A stretch of DNA of 52,509 nt from contig JAETOO010000023.1 in assembly GCA_021771715.1 (NCBI GenBank), positions 1-52,509 of the forward strand, in the 5' to 3' direction. The translations under genes were made by a program, and so were the position numbers. Each line of letters opens with the position of its first letter. The stretch's first letter is position 1. Of this stretch, positions 25,701-33,477 are shown piece after piece. The notes under the pieces are model-generated. The model had not been told where the DNA came from and searched no databases. It was given only the letters and a program-made list of their open reading frames with translations. This stretch comes from Oscillospiraceae bacterium. Lineage in GTDB: Bacteria > Bacillota > Clostridia > Lachnospirales > Lachnospiraceae.

Positions 25701-27344
25701 CAGCTCCTCGATCCGGAACGGGATCGGCACCTGCGGGTTCACAAACGTGCTGAACTTGTCCGTGATCTTCCCGTCGACGACCCGGACTGCGCCGATCTCG
25801 ATGATCTGATTCTGTTCCGGCGAGAAACCCGTCGTCTCCAGGTCAAACACGACGAACGAATCGTGCAGTGTCTGTCCCTTCGTGTTCGTCGCGATCTCCT
25901 TCAGGTCGTCGACCAGATACGCCTCCATGCCGTAGATGACCTTGAAATCTGCATCCTTCGGAACGGTGTGGTTCGCATCCGGAAAGGCCTGCACCGCGCC
26001 GTGGTCCGTGATGGCGAGCGCCGGATGGCCCCACTCCATCGCGCGCTTCAGGATATCCGAGACCTCGGAGACTCCATCCATATCGCTCATCTTCGTGTGG
26101 CAGTGCAGCTCCACCCGCTTCTCCGGATACGTGTCGACGCGCTTCTCCCGGAAATCCGGAATTTTCTTCATGCCCGACACGTTCCCGATCGTGAGCTGGC
26201 TGTCAAAGCGGTCAATCGTCGTCACTCCGGACAGCTTGTAGAAGCCTCCGACCTTGATCGCGCCGGCCAGCTCCGCCGCCTGCTCCTGTTTGACAAACAT
26301 CTTTACGCCGATCGTATCGGTAAAGTCCGTGACGTTGAAGCACAGCAGCGTCTTTCCGATCCGCAGCTCCCGCTGGTCGAAAGAGAGCACCTGCCCCCGG
26401 ATCGTCACGCCGCCGATCTCTCCGGTGATCTGCTCGATCTCCATCGGCTCCGCCTCGACATCCCGGCCGTAAATGACATCCGGATTGTCTGACCGCTTCG
26501 GCGCTCCGAACCGATCGCCGGAGAAGAACGTGTTCCGCTTGCGGAACTCTCCGTTCCCGCCGACTCCGTTTCCGTTCCGTCCGTCCTTGCGGCTCTGCTC
26601 CTGCCCGGACAGCTTCGCGGCGCCGGCTCCCTTTTTGTCCGCACCCGTCTGCCCGGCAGCGCTCTCTGCCTTGCCCTGCGTCCGGAGCACGGTCCCTTTT
26701 TTGTCCGCGGCTGCACCCTCGTCTGCGAGTGCTCCACCTTTCGAGCCGTCCGCCGCCTTGGCCGCCTCGTAGTGCTTCGCGATCGCCGACACCTCCTGCT
26801 CCAACTCGAGCTCCGCATTTTTGCGCCGGCGGCTCTTAGGCGGCTCGACACGCTTCGCACTGACATGGAAATTGAGGCCGCAGCGCTCGCAGAAGACCTT
26901 CTCCAGAATTTCCAGCAGTTCCTGCTCCTTGCCGTCGGCGACCACCGTGTCCGGGACCTCCAGCGTCATCGTGTCATCGTCTGTGAAGACCTTTTTCGAG
27001 TCGTGCATCAGGCTGTAGAGCAGCGCATTGTAGTTTTTCAGCTCCAGCAGAATGCTCTCCTCGTAGACCGGCATCAGATTCCGCGGCGTGTACTGGCGTG
27101 ACAGGCGGAATTTCTCGATGACCTTCACCGTCATTTTGACATCCGAAAAAAGCTGACCGGTGATGGCCTGCTCGAGTTCAAGGATGTATTTTTTGAAAAT
27201 CAGCTTCTCGCTCTCGAGATAAATGCGCATGAAATCGCGGTCACGGTTCAGGGTGACGCGGTCAATCTTCGCGAACTCAAGGAGACTTCGGAGGTCGTCC
27301 GTGAGGTCGAGTGTCGGGAAGACTTCCAGGAAAGGTTTCTGCAA
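22779..27344 (-). CDS. polC: DNA polymerase III alpha subunit, PolC type
   Basis: Replicative polymerase of low-GC-lineage Gram-positives. 1521 residues: N-terminal domain (1-190), a Gly/Ala/Lys low-complexity linker (about 195-275), OB domain (300-400), PHP domain (VELHCHTKMSDMDG, about 411), the inserted DEDDh 3'-5' exonuclease (FVVFDLETTGF, Asp501 and Glu503; VAHNASFD; HHRAVDDA) and the polymerase core with a four-cysteine zinc site (CPNC...CPKC) and catalytic Asp in PDIDLNFSGD near 1030. The linker makes it longer than the usual 1440-1450. The start is a TTG at 27344 behind AAAAGGAG; the next in-frame ATG would remove 38 conserved residues. Confidence 0.97.
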   Translation of the reverse strand: MQKPFLEVFPTLDLTDDLRSLLEFAKIDRVTLNRDRDFMRIYLESEKLIFKKYILELEQAITGQLFSDVKMTVKVIEKFRLSRQYTPRNLMPVYEESILLELKNYNALLYSLMHDSKKVFTDDDTMTLEVPDTVVADGKEQELLEILEKVFCERCGLNFHVSAKRVEPPKSRRRKNAELELEQEVSAIAKHYEAAKAADGSKGGALADEGAAADKKGTVLRTQGKAESAAGQTGADKKGAGAAKLSGQEQSRKDGRNGNGVGGNGEFRKRNTFFSGDRFGAPKRSDNPDVIYGRDVEAEPMEIEQITGEIGGVTIRGQVLSFDQRELRIGKTLLCFNVTDFTDTIGVKMFVKQEQAAELAGAIKVGGFYKLSGVTTIDRFDSQLTIGNVSGMKKIPDFREKRVDTYPEKRVELHCHTKMSDMDGVSEVSDILKRAMEWGHPALAITDHGAVQAFPDANHTVPKDADFKVIYGMEAYLVDDLKEIATNTKGQTLHDSFVVFDLETTGFSPEQNQIIEIGAVRVVDGKITDKFSTFVNPQVPIPFRIEELTSINDEMVMDAPVIAEILPKFMEFCEGSIMVAHNASFDMSFIEENCRRLGLVCDKTVVDTVAMARVLLPQLNRFKLDTVAKALNISLENHHRAVDDAGCTAEIFEKFVAMLDKQEIRTLEELNVLGQSSESQIKKLPTYHAILLAKNDIGRVNLYRLVSWSHLQYYNRRPRVPKSVLQKYREGLILGSACEAGELFRALLRGAPEPEIARLVNFYDYLEIQPLGNNMFMTKEEYEDRKTVDDLKHLNRRIVELGERYGKPVVATCDVHFLDPKDEVYRRIIMASKGFKDADEQAPLYLRTTEEMLAEFAYLGEEKAHEVVISNTVKIANMCEKISPVRPDKCPPVIDHSDQILRNLCYEKAHEIYGDPLPSIVEERLERELNSIISNGFAVMYIIAQKLVWKSNADGYLVGSRGSVGSSFVATMSGITEVNPLSPHYICPNCHYSDFDSEEVKKFAGMAGCDMPDRDCPKCGTKLKKDGFDIPFETFLGFKGNKEPDIDLNFSGDYQSKAHKYTEVIFGAGQTFRAGTIGTLADKTAFGYVKKYFEEREIRKRNCEIDRIVQGCVGVRRTTGQHPGGIIVLPVGEEIYSFTPVQHPANDVTTDIVTTHFDYHSIDHNLLKLDILGHDDPTMIRMLEDLTGIDAKKIPLDDPSVMSLFAKTDALGITPDDIGGCPLGCLGIPEFGTEFAIQMLLDTKPKYFSDLVRIAGLAHGTDVWLGNAQTLIEEGKATISTAICTRDDIMIYLISKGLDSEQSFTIMESVRKGKGLKPDWETEMTAHGVPDWYIWSCKKIKYMFPKAHAAAYVMMAYRIAYCKIFYPLAYYAAFFSIRAPGFDYELMCLGQERLLYHMKDYEKRMDTLSKKEQDTYRDMKVVREMYARGFEFLPIDIYESGANRFKIKDGKLLPSLSTISGLGDKAAEAIVDAVKDGPFLSKDDFRNRTKVSKTVVDLLSDLKILDELPESNQLSLFDFAV

Positions 27345-27427
27345 GGGGGATCGACTCCTTTTCTACAATTAATATATATGCGTGTCGGCAGGACGCCGGG
27401 AAGGGCGCCCTAATCCACAAACATTTA

Positions 27428-27829
27428 TCATGCCTTTTCTACCGAGGCAACGTATGTCTCAATATGCTTTACAAAAATTTCCGCATTTTGCAACTGCTGC
27501 TCCGCTTCTTTTCTGCTGGCAACATAGAAATCGTCATAATCCGATTTTTCTCTTAAAAAAGAAGAGCCTTTTATGATAACAGATAACTCCTTTGGTAATG
27601 TTCCTTCTTTGACATAGTATTGATTAAAATGAGCAATAACACCTGAATGTTTCGATGAGTCAAATCCATCCAGACAATTGATTGCCCTCATTGCATGAAA
27701 TATCGCATAATAAGAACGATTAAGAGATGTCTTTAGCTGGCCTATATTCAGATTTTCTCTGGCCGCATCCAGCATTTCCCTTGCTCTTTCTAATCTATAC
27801 TGTGACAATTCCTTTACGCTGCGCTCCAT
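27428..27829 (-). CDS. HEPN domain protein (putative toxin of an MNT/HEPN pair)
   Basis: A 133-residue all-helical protein of the HEPN type. The characteristic segment is SLNRSYYAIFHAMRA, with Arg38 and His45 in an R-x6-H arrangement typical of the larger HEPN family rather than the HepT form (R-x4-H-x-Y). HEPN proteins of such pairs act as RNases or are regulated by nucleotidylation; Tyr40/Tyr41 beside the motif are conceivable modification sites (inference). The start at 27829 lies 16 bases inside the end of the MNT gene, so the two are coupled. AT-rich compared with polC and ispG on either side, which suggests insertion as a module. Confidence 0.85.
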   Translation of the reverse strand: MERSVKELSQYRLERAREMLDAARENLNIGQLKTSLNRSYYAIFHAMRAINCLDGFDSSKHSGVIAHFNQYYVKEGTLPKELSVIIKGSSFLREKSDYDDFYVASRKEAEQQLQNAEIFVKHIETYVASVEKA

Positions 27830-28143
27830 AAAATAATCCCTTCTTTTTGAATATTACGATAAAACGGAAGCACCCTCCCCCACTGTTCCATCTTTTCCTT
27901 ATTGATATCAATAATAGAAAAAACTCTATCGTATCGCAAATCCATATCGGAGGACCAGATCATCAGCCGCTCCTTTACTCTATCATCCATCTCGTTCGTA
28001 AGGATAATAGCAATATCAACATCACTTTCCTCTGTCGCTTCATTTCTTGCGACTGAACCATACAAAATAATCTGTTCTATTACACTTCCAAATATTTTTT
28101 GAAGGCCCTGGATCAAGTCTGAAATGATATCAGGTGGCAGCAT
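27814..28143 (-). CDS. MNT-type minimal nucleotidyltransferase (putative antitoxin)
   Basis: A 109-residue nucleotidyltransferase with the defining motif Gly29-Ser30...Asp41-x-Asp43 (LYGSVARNEATEESDVDIAI) and a further Asp in YDRVFSI, so the active site appears intact. In MNT/HEPN pairs the MNT partner can neutralise HEPN, in studied cases by adding AMP groups to it. It is transcribed first and overlaps the HEPN gene by 16 bases. AAGGGAGGAGGGAATCGTTT precedes the ATG at 28143. It lies between ispG and polC on the same strand, with lower G+C than either. Confidence 0.87.
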   Translation of the reverse strand: MLPPDIISDLIQGLQKIFGSVIEQIILYGSVARNEATEESDVDIAIILTNEMDDRVKERLMIWSSDMDLRYDRVFSIIDINKEKMEQWGRVLPFYRNIQKEGIILWSAA

Positions 28144-28243
28144 AAACGATTCCCTCCTCCCTTGATGCCTTACATTAAGAGCTGCGGCACAGCCCTGTGG
28201 CCTTCTCGCCCGCCGGTGCTCTGGGTATCTGAATATCTGCCCT

Positions 28244-29302
28244 TCAGTCCTTCCCCCAGTTCAGCAGCTCCTCGCGCAGCACGCCCAGCAGCTGATCTTC
28301 CGGCATCTTGCGGACGACCTCGCCTTTTTTGATGAGGAGCCCCTCTCCTTTGCCGCCTGCGATTCCGATGTCAGCCTCTTTTGCCTCGCCAGGGCCGTTG
28401 ACGACGCAGCCCATGACGGCCACTTTGAGGTCGAGCGGAATGTCCTCGACCATGTCCTGTACTTTGTTCGCGAGGCCGATCAGGTCAATCTGGGTGCGGC
28501 CGCAGGTCGGACACGAGACGACCTCAATGCCGCCCTTGCGCAGGCCGAGCGTCCGCAGGATCATCTTTGCGGATTTGACCTCCTCGAGCGGATCTCCGGT
28601 CAGGGAGACACGGATCGTGTCGCCGATGCCCTGATACAGGATAATCCCAAGGCCGATCGAGGACTTGATGTTGCCGGAATACAGCGTCCCGGCCTCTGTG
28701 ATGCCGACGTGCAGCGGGTGATCGGTCTTCTGCGCAAGCAGCTCGTGGGCCTTCGCACACATCAGGACGTCCGAGGACTTGATGCTGATCACAAGGTTGT
28801 CGTAGCCCATGTCCTCGATGATCGCCGTCTGGCGCAGCGCGCTCTCGACGATCCCCTCCGCGGTCACGCCGTGATCGCGCTCCACGATCTCCTTCTCCAG
28901 CGAGCCGCTGTTGACGCCGACACGGATCGGGACATTGCGCTCGCGCGCCGCATCCACCACCGCACGGACACGGTCATTGCTGCCGATGTTGCCCGGATTG
29001 ATCCGGATCTTGTCTGCGCCGGCCTCGATCGCCGCCACCGCAAGGCGGTAGTCAAAGTGGATGTCCGCCACGAGCGGGATCGTGATCTGCTTTTTAATCT
29101 CGGTCAGCGCGTGCGCCGCCTCCATCGTCGGCACCGCGCACCGGATGATCTCACACCCGGCCGCGGCGAGCCTCTGAATCTGCGCGACGGTCGCCTGCAC
29201 ATCCTCCGTCTTTGTATTCGTCATCGACTGGATCCGCACCGGATTGCCGCCGCCGATCGCACAGTCGCCTATTCTCACCACTTTCGTATGCTCTCGATAC
29301 AT
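28244..29302 (-). CDS. ispG: 4-hydroxy-3-methylbut-2-enyl diphosphate synthase IspG
   Basis: Iron-sulfur enzyme of the MEP isoprenoid pathway that converts methylerythritol cyclodiphosphate to HMBPP. The 352-residue protein has the TIM-barrel start VRIGDCAIGGGNPVRIQSMTNT, INPGNIG and VGVNSGSLE, and the C-terminal 4Fe-4S domain with CPTCGR and GCVVNGPGEA cysteines. AGGAGGAGTAT before the ATG at 29302 fixes the start. Other MEP genes are not in the window. Confidence 0.97.
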   Translation of the reverse strand: MYREHTKVVRIGDCAIGGGNPVRIQSMTNTKTEDVQATVAQIQRLAAAGCEIIRCAVPTMEAAHALTEIKKQITIPLVADIHFDYRLAVAAIEAGADKIRINPGNIGSNDRVRAVVDAARERNVPIRVGVNSGSLEKEIVERDHGVTAEGIVESALRQTAIIEDMGYDNLVISIKSSDVLMCAKAHELLAQKTDHPLHVGITEAGTLYSGNIKSSIGLGIILYQGIGDTIRVSLTGDPLEEVKSAKMILRTLGLRKGGIEVVSCPTCGRTQIDLIGLANKVQDMVEDIPLDLKVAVMGCVVNGPGEAKEADIGIAGGKGEGLLIKKGEVVRKMPEDQLLGVLREELLNWGKD

Positions 29303-29520
29303 ATACTCCTCCTGCCCCACGCGGGCACTCATTTTCCCGAATCCTGTTTTGAGATCCTCTCTCAGAAATACTTTGAATCCTATTTGAAATCCATCTAGAG
29401 AGAATCCCCAACTCTTTATATTCCCTTCGGAAATGACTCAAATCTCTTTTATTTTTTCTTCAGCGATGTTCAAATCTCTTTTTCCTGCGAAACCCGGCCT
29501 CACTGTATCCAGATACTTCT
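29303..29520. other. Gap between ppk1 and ispG
   Basis: No gene. On the minus strand the 12-base AAAGAGATTTGA occurs twice (near 29435-29480) and several GATTCAAA-like words follow. Too degenerate to call a binding site or terminator. Confidence 0.3.
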
Positions 29521-31644
29521 TTATTCTGCCTCCATCGGAATAAACAATCTCCCCGGCACGTACTCCGCGTCTGATTTGCCTCGGTTCATGGCCTCCTCGC
29601 AGAAATACTCCTGCGCGCAGACGAGCGTCTTGCCGCGCTTGTCGATCTTCTCGTAGGAGCCGTCCGGCTGGAGGATGTGGGCCTTCACGTTGTCGTCGAG
29701 CTGCACCTGCAGGATGTGGCGCACCTCCTCCTTGATCTTTGCGTCCTCGACCGGGAACAGGATCTCGACGCGCTTGTCGAGGTTGCGCGGCATCCAGTCG
29801 GCGCTGCCCATGTAGAACTCCTCGTCACCGCCGTTGCGGAAGTAGAAAATGCGAGCATGCTCAAGGAAATTGCCGACGATCGAACGCACGCGGATGTGCT
29901 CACTGACCTTCGGGATGCCCGTCTTCAGGCAGCAGATGCCGCGGATGATCAGGTCGATCTCCACGCCGGCCGCCGACGCCTCGTAGAGCGCGGCGATGAT
30001 GTCCCGGTCACACAGGGAATTCATCTTCGCGATGATCCGCGCCGGCTCCCCCTTTCTCGCGTGCTCCGTCTCCCGCGCGATCAGCCGCATAAACGTCCCG
30101 CGCAGCCACAGCGGCGCGAGCGCGAGCCGGTTCCAGCTCCTGGGCTCCGAGTAGCCGGAGAGCATGTTGAAGACCGCCGTCGCGTCCTCCCCGATCGGCT
30201 CTGAGCACGTCAGGATTCCGCAGTCCGTGTAGAGCTTCGCCGTCGAGTCATTGTAGTTTCCGGTGCCGAGGTGGACGTAGCGGCGAATCCCGTCCTCCTC
30301 CCGGCGCACGACCAGCGTGATCTTGCTGTGCGTCTTCAGGCCATGCAGGCCGTAAATCACGTGGCAGCCCGCCTTCTCGAGCATCTTCGCCCAGAGAATA
30401 TTGTTCTCCTCGTCAAAGCGCGCCTTCAGCTCCACGAGCACCGACACCTGCTTGCCGTTCTCCGCGGCCTGCGCGAGCGCTGCCACAATCGGCGAGTTGC
30501 CGCTGACGCGGTACAGCGTCTGCTTGATCGCGAGCACGTCCGGGTCCACCGCGGCCTGCTTCACGAACTGGATCACCGGCTCAAACGTCATATACGGATG
30601 GTGCAGCAGGATATCCCCGCGCCGGATCTGCGTGAAGATGTCCTCCTCATCGTTCATGCCCGGCACCGGCTGCGGCTTGTAGGACGGATAGCGGTGCTCC
30701 TCCATGCCCTCCATGCCGTACAGCTTCATCAAAAAGGTCAGATCGAGCGGTCCGCTGATCTTGTAGATGTCCTCCTCCTTGACGTTGAACTCCTGTTTCA
30801 GGATCTTCAGAAGCTTCGGCTCCATCTTCTCCTCGATCTCGAGCCGGATGACCTCGCCCCACTGGCGCTTCTTCAGCTGCTTCTGGATCTCCTTGAGCAG
30901 ATCGGCCGCGTCGTCCTCGTCGATCGTCAGGTCCGCGTTGCGCATGATCCGGTACGGGTGCGCGCAGACCACATTGTAGTTCAGAAACAGCTTGTCAATG
31001 TTGCGCTCGATCAGCTGCTCAAGCAGGATCACGCTCTTCTCTCCGTTTGGCCCGTCCGGCAGCCGGATAATGCGCGGCAGCACCGACGGCACCTGAACCG
31101 TCGCAAATTCCGCCTTGCCCTTCTCACCCTTTTTCGAGATCAGGGCGCCGATGTTTAAGGTCTTGTTGCGGATGAGCGGGAACGGGCGCGACGAGTCCAT
31201 CGCCATCGGCGTCAGCACCGGATAGATATTTTCCTCAAAATACTGATCCGCGTAAGACGCCTGCTCCTTCGTCATCTGCTCGTGCTCCGTGACCACCTCG
31301 ACCCCGTTCTGCTTCAGCGCCGGGAGCAGGGAGCGGTTGTACGTCGAGTACTGCTGGTGCACCAGCTCGTGCGCTTTTTCCGCGATCAGGGACAGCTGCT
31401 CCTCCGGAGTCAACCCGGCAATGTCCCTTTTATTGTACTTCGCGTGCACCATGTCCTTCAGAGATGCCACACGGATCATGAAAAACTCATCGAGGTTCGA
31501 CGAGGTGATGCTCAAAAATTTCAGCCGCTCCAAAAAGGGCAGGCTCTTGTCCCGCGCCTCGCACAGAACGCGGCTGTTGAAGCCGAGCCAGCTGATCTCC
31601 CTGTTGATATAGTATTCCGGCTTTTCAAACTCTGCCAGTCCCAT
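29521..31644 (-). CDS. ppk1: Polyphosphate kinase 1
   Basis: Reversibly polymerises the gamma phosphate of ATP into polyphosphate. The 707-residue protein has the N-terminal helical domain (YYINREISWLGFNSRVL), the head domain, and two phospholipase-D-like C domains: the phosphorylated histidine lies in GLKTHSKITLVVRR, followed by YVHLGTGNYND; the second domain has the segment RGICCLKTGIP and GSADWMPRNLDKRVE. GGAGAAGACT precedes the ATG at 31644. It follows ppx by about 60 bases, so synthesis and breakdown of polyphosphate are encoded together. Confidence 0.96.
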   Translation of the reverse strand: MGLAEFEKPEYYINREISWLGFNSRVLCEARDKSLPFLERLKFLSITSSNLDEFFMIRVASLKDMVHAKYNKRDIAGLTPEEQLSLIAEKAHELVHQQYSTYNRSLLPALKQNGVEVVTEHEQMTKEQASYADQYFEENIYPVLTPMAMDSSRPFPLIRNKTLNIGALISKKGEKGKAEFATVQVPSVLPRIIRLPDGPNGEKSVILLEQLIERNIDKLFLNYNVVCAHPYRIMRNADLTIDEDDAADLLKEIQKQLKKRQWGEVIRLEIEEKMEPKLLKILKQEFNVKEEDIYKISGPLDLTFLMKLYGMEGMEEHRYPSYKPQPVPGMNDEEDIFTQIRRGDILLHHPYMTFEPVIQFVKQAAVDPDVLAIKQTLYRVSGNSPIVAALAQAAENGKQVSVLVELKARFDEENNILWAKMLEKAGCHVIYGLHGLKTHSKITLVVRREEDGIRRYVHLGTGNYNDSTAKLYTDCGILTCSEPIGEDATAVFNMLSGYSEPRSWNRLALAPLWLRGTFMRLIARETEHARKGEPARIIAKMNSLCDRDIIAALYEASAAGVEIDLIIRGICCLKTGIPKVSEHIRVRSIVGNFLEHARIFYFRNGGDEEFYMGSADWMPRNLDKRVEILFPVEDAKIKEEVRHILQVQLDDNVKAHILQPDGSYEKIDKRGKTLVCAQEYFCEEAMNRGKSDAEYVPGRLFIPMEAE

Positions 31645-31703
31645 AGTCTTCTCCTTTCCCTGTCCCACAGATTCCATCCCCGCAGCGCCGCGCTTCGGCC
31701 ATT

Positions 31704-33251
31704 TCAGTTCAGCCGTTTTTTCTGCCGCAGCACCGGATGCACGTTGAAAACCTCCTCGAAGAACTCCGCCTTCTCCGCGAACGCTCCGCTCTCGAGCGCC
31801 AGGTCCTCCTGGCTCGCCACCGTGATCTTCAGCTCGCGCTCCTTGAGCACGACCGTCACATCCTTACATTTCTGCTTGTGCGTGCGGTCCATCGCATTCA
31901 CAATCCGCAGGATCGCCGTCATCTTGGCGATGATCAGGTATTCCTCCTTCGAGAGATCCGCCTTCTCCGCGAGCTCTGTGTAGTAGACGAACGGGCTCGT
32001 GTTGAACTTCACCGTGTAGGCGATCATCTCCCGCTCCGAGTGCGACAGCCCGATAATCTCCGTCGCCATGATGATATTGAACGCGCAGTCCGCGACATTC
32101 TCCAGACTGATGAACTTGCCGCAGTTGTGCAGAATCACCGCGATCTGCAGCAGCAGCCGCTCCCGCGCGCCCATGCCGTGCACTTTTTTCATCTTGTCAA
32201 ACACCTGCAGCGCGATGGCCTCCAGGTTCTTCACGTGGGACTGGCTGCACTTGTACCGCTTCGAGATGCTGCGGGCCGCGGCGATGATGTCCTCCTCAAA
32301 ATTGTGGCCGTTGCGGATGAAGCGGTTCTTTACCCCGTAGTCGTACGCCAGACCGTCGCTCAGGGAAAAGCCCGGAAGCCAGACGGTGTCGACGCCGAAA
32401 TTCTCCATCAGCGCCTTGCAGAAGATCGCGGACGTCGCGATCTCCGCGGAGCCCTCCTGCGACAGCTCCAGCGTGCGGGCGATCTCCTCCGGCCTCAGCC
32501 CGCTGATCCTCTCGTAGAGCTTCTGGTAATCCGCCCCGGAGACCGACGTGATCCGATTGTTACCCTTCTCAAACGGCCGTATCAGCTCGAGCAGGTTGCC
32601 GCCGACGACAATCAGATTTTTGATCTGGCGGTCCTTCTGGTAGAGCTTATTGAAGCCCGCCAGCTCGTGGTCGAGAATCTCCCGGAGCATCTTCTCGAAA
32701 TGGCGGCTGTTCTTCTCGAGCGGGGTCAGCTTCTCCCGGATCGTGATGCTGCCCACGCGGATATTCTGGGTCGTGATCAGCTTATCCTTGTCAAACAGAG
32801 AAATCTGCATGCTGCTGCCGCCGATGTCGACGATCGCAGTCGGGTTCTGGATAATCTTCTCAAACTCGCTCGTCACGGACGCAATCGACTGGTAGTCGAC
32901 AAAACGCTGCTCGGAGTTGCTCAGCCCCTCGATCCGCAGCCCCGTCTGCTTCTCAATGTAGTCGCGCATGATCAGCATGTTGCGCGATTCGCGGAACGCG
33001 CTCGTCCCGCACGCCTTGTAGTCGGTGATGCGGTACCCGTCCATGACCCGCTTGAAATCGCGCAGAACCGTGCACAGCTCCTCGACATTCCGGCTGCCGA
33101 TCCGCCCCGTCGTGTACGCGTCATGGCCGAGCGGCAGCCGCGTGCTGATCCAGTCGACCTCCTTCATCACCTTCTGCGAGGTAAACTCAAAGATTTTCAT
33201 CTCTGTCACGGCCGATCCGATGCTGATCGCCGCAAACATTTTCACCGCCAT
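31704..33251 (-). CDS. ppx: Exopolyphosphatase / GppA-family phosphatase with HD-like domain
   Basis: Removes terminal phosphate from polyphosphate or pppGpp. The 515-residue protein has the actin-like ASKHA domain (MFAAISIGSAVTEMKI, the phosphate loop VDIGGSSMQISLF and VVGGNL) and a C-terminal HD-fold helical domain in which the usual His-Asp is His-Asn (VILHNCGKF), so metal catalysis there is doubtful. GGAAAGGCGAAAACT lies before the ATG at 33251. Its placement directly before ppk1 favours polyphosphate as the substrate. Phosphate loop residues differ slightly from the IDIGGGS consensus. Confidence 0.9.
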   Translation of the reverse strand: MAVKMFAAISIGSAVTEMKIFEFTSQKVMKEVDWISTRLPLGHDAYTTGRIGSRNVEELCTVLRDFKRVMDGYRITDYKACGTSAFRESRNMLIMRDYIEKQTGLRIEGLSNSEQRFVDYQSIASVTSEFEKIIQNPTAIVDIGGSSMQISLFDKDKLITTQNIRVGSITIREKLTPLEKNSRHFEKMLREILDHELAGFNKLYQKDRQIKNLIVVGGNLLELIRPFEKGNNRITSVSGADYQKLYERISGLRPEEIARTLELSQEGSAEIATSAIFCKALMENFGVDTVWLPGFSLSDGLAYDYGVKNRFIRNGHNFEEDIIAAARSISKRYKCSQSHVKNLEAIALQVFDKMKKVHGMGARERLLLQIAVILHNCGKFISLENVADCAFNIIMATEIIGLSHSEREMIAYTVKFNTSPFVYYTELAEKADLSKEEYLIIAKMTAILRIVNAMDRTHKQKCKDVTVVLKERELKITVASQEDLALESGAFAEKAEFFEEVFNVHPVLRQKKRLN

Positions 33252-33477
33252 AGTTTTCGCCTTTCCTTTCCTGCCGCCGACTCCCGGCATCCCTTCTCAA
33301 TCTCATATCCTTTTTAAGCCGCTGTTTCAAAATACCGGCCTGTGCTTTTCTCTGTCTTACTCTCCAGCTACACCTGTCTGTCCACACACATCCATAATAT
33401 GCATCAGACAACATTCTCTCTCCATACCGCAGCCTGCGCCATCCACAGCACTCTCCACTTTCTTCTTGGCCTGCCGC

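Noticed and set aside
23154..26492. A 1112-codon open frame on the plus strand
   Set aside because: It lies wholly opposite polC. GC-rich codon use leaves long antisense frames open; its translation is Arg/Leu/His/Val-rich with no family likeness.
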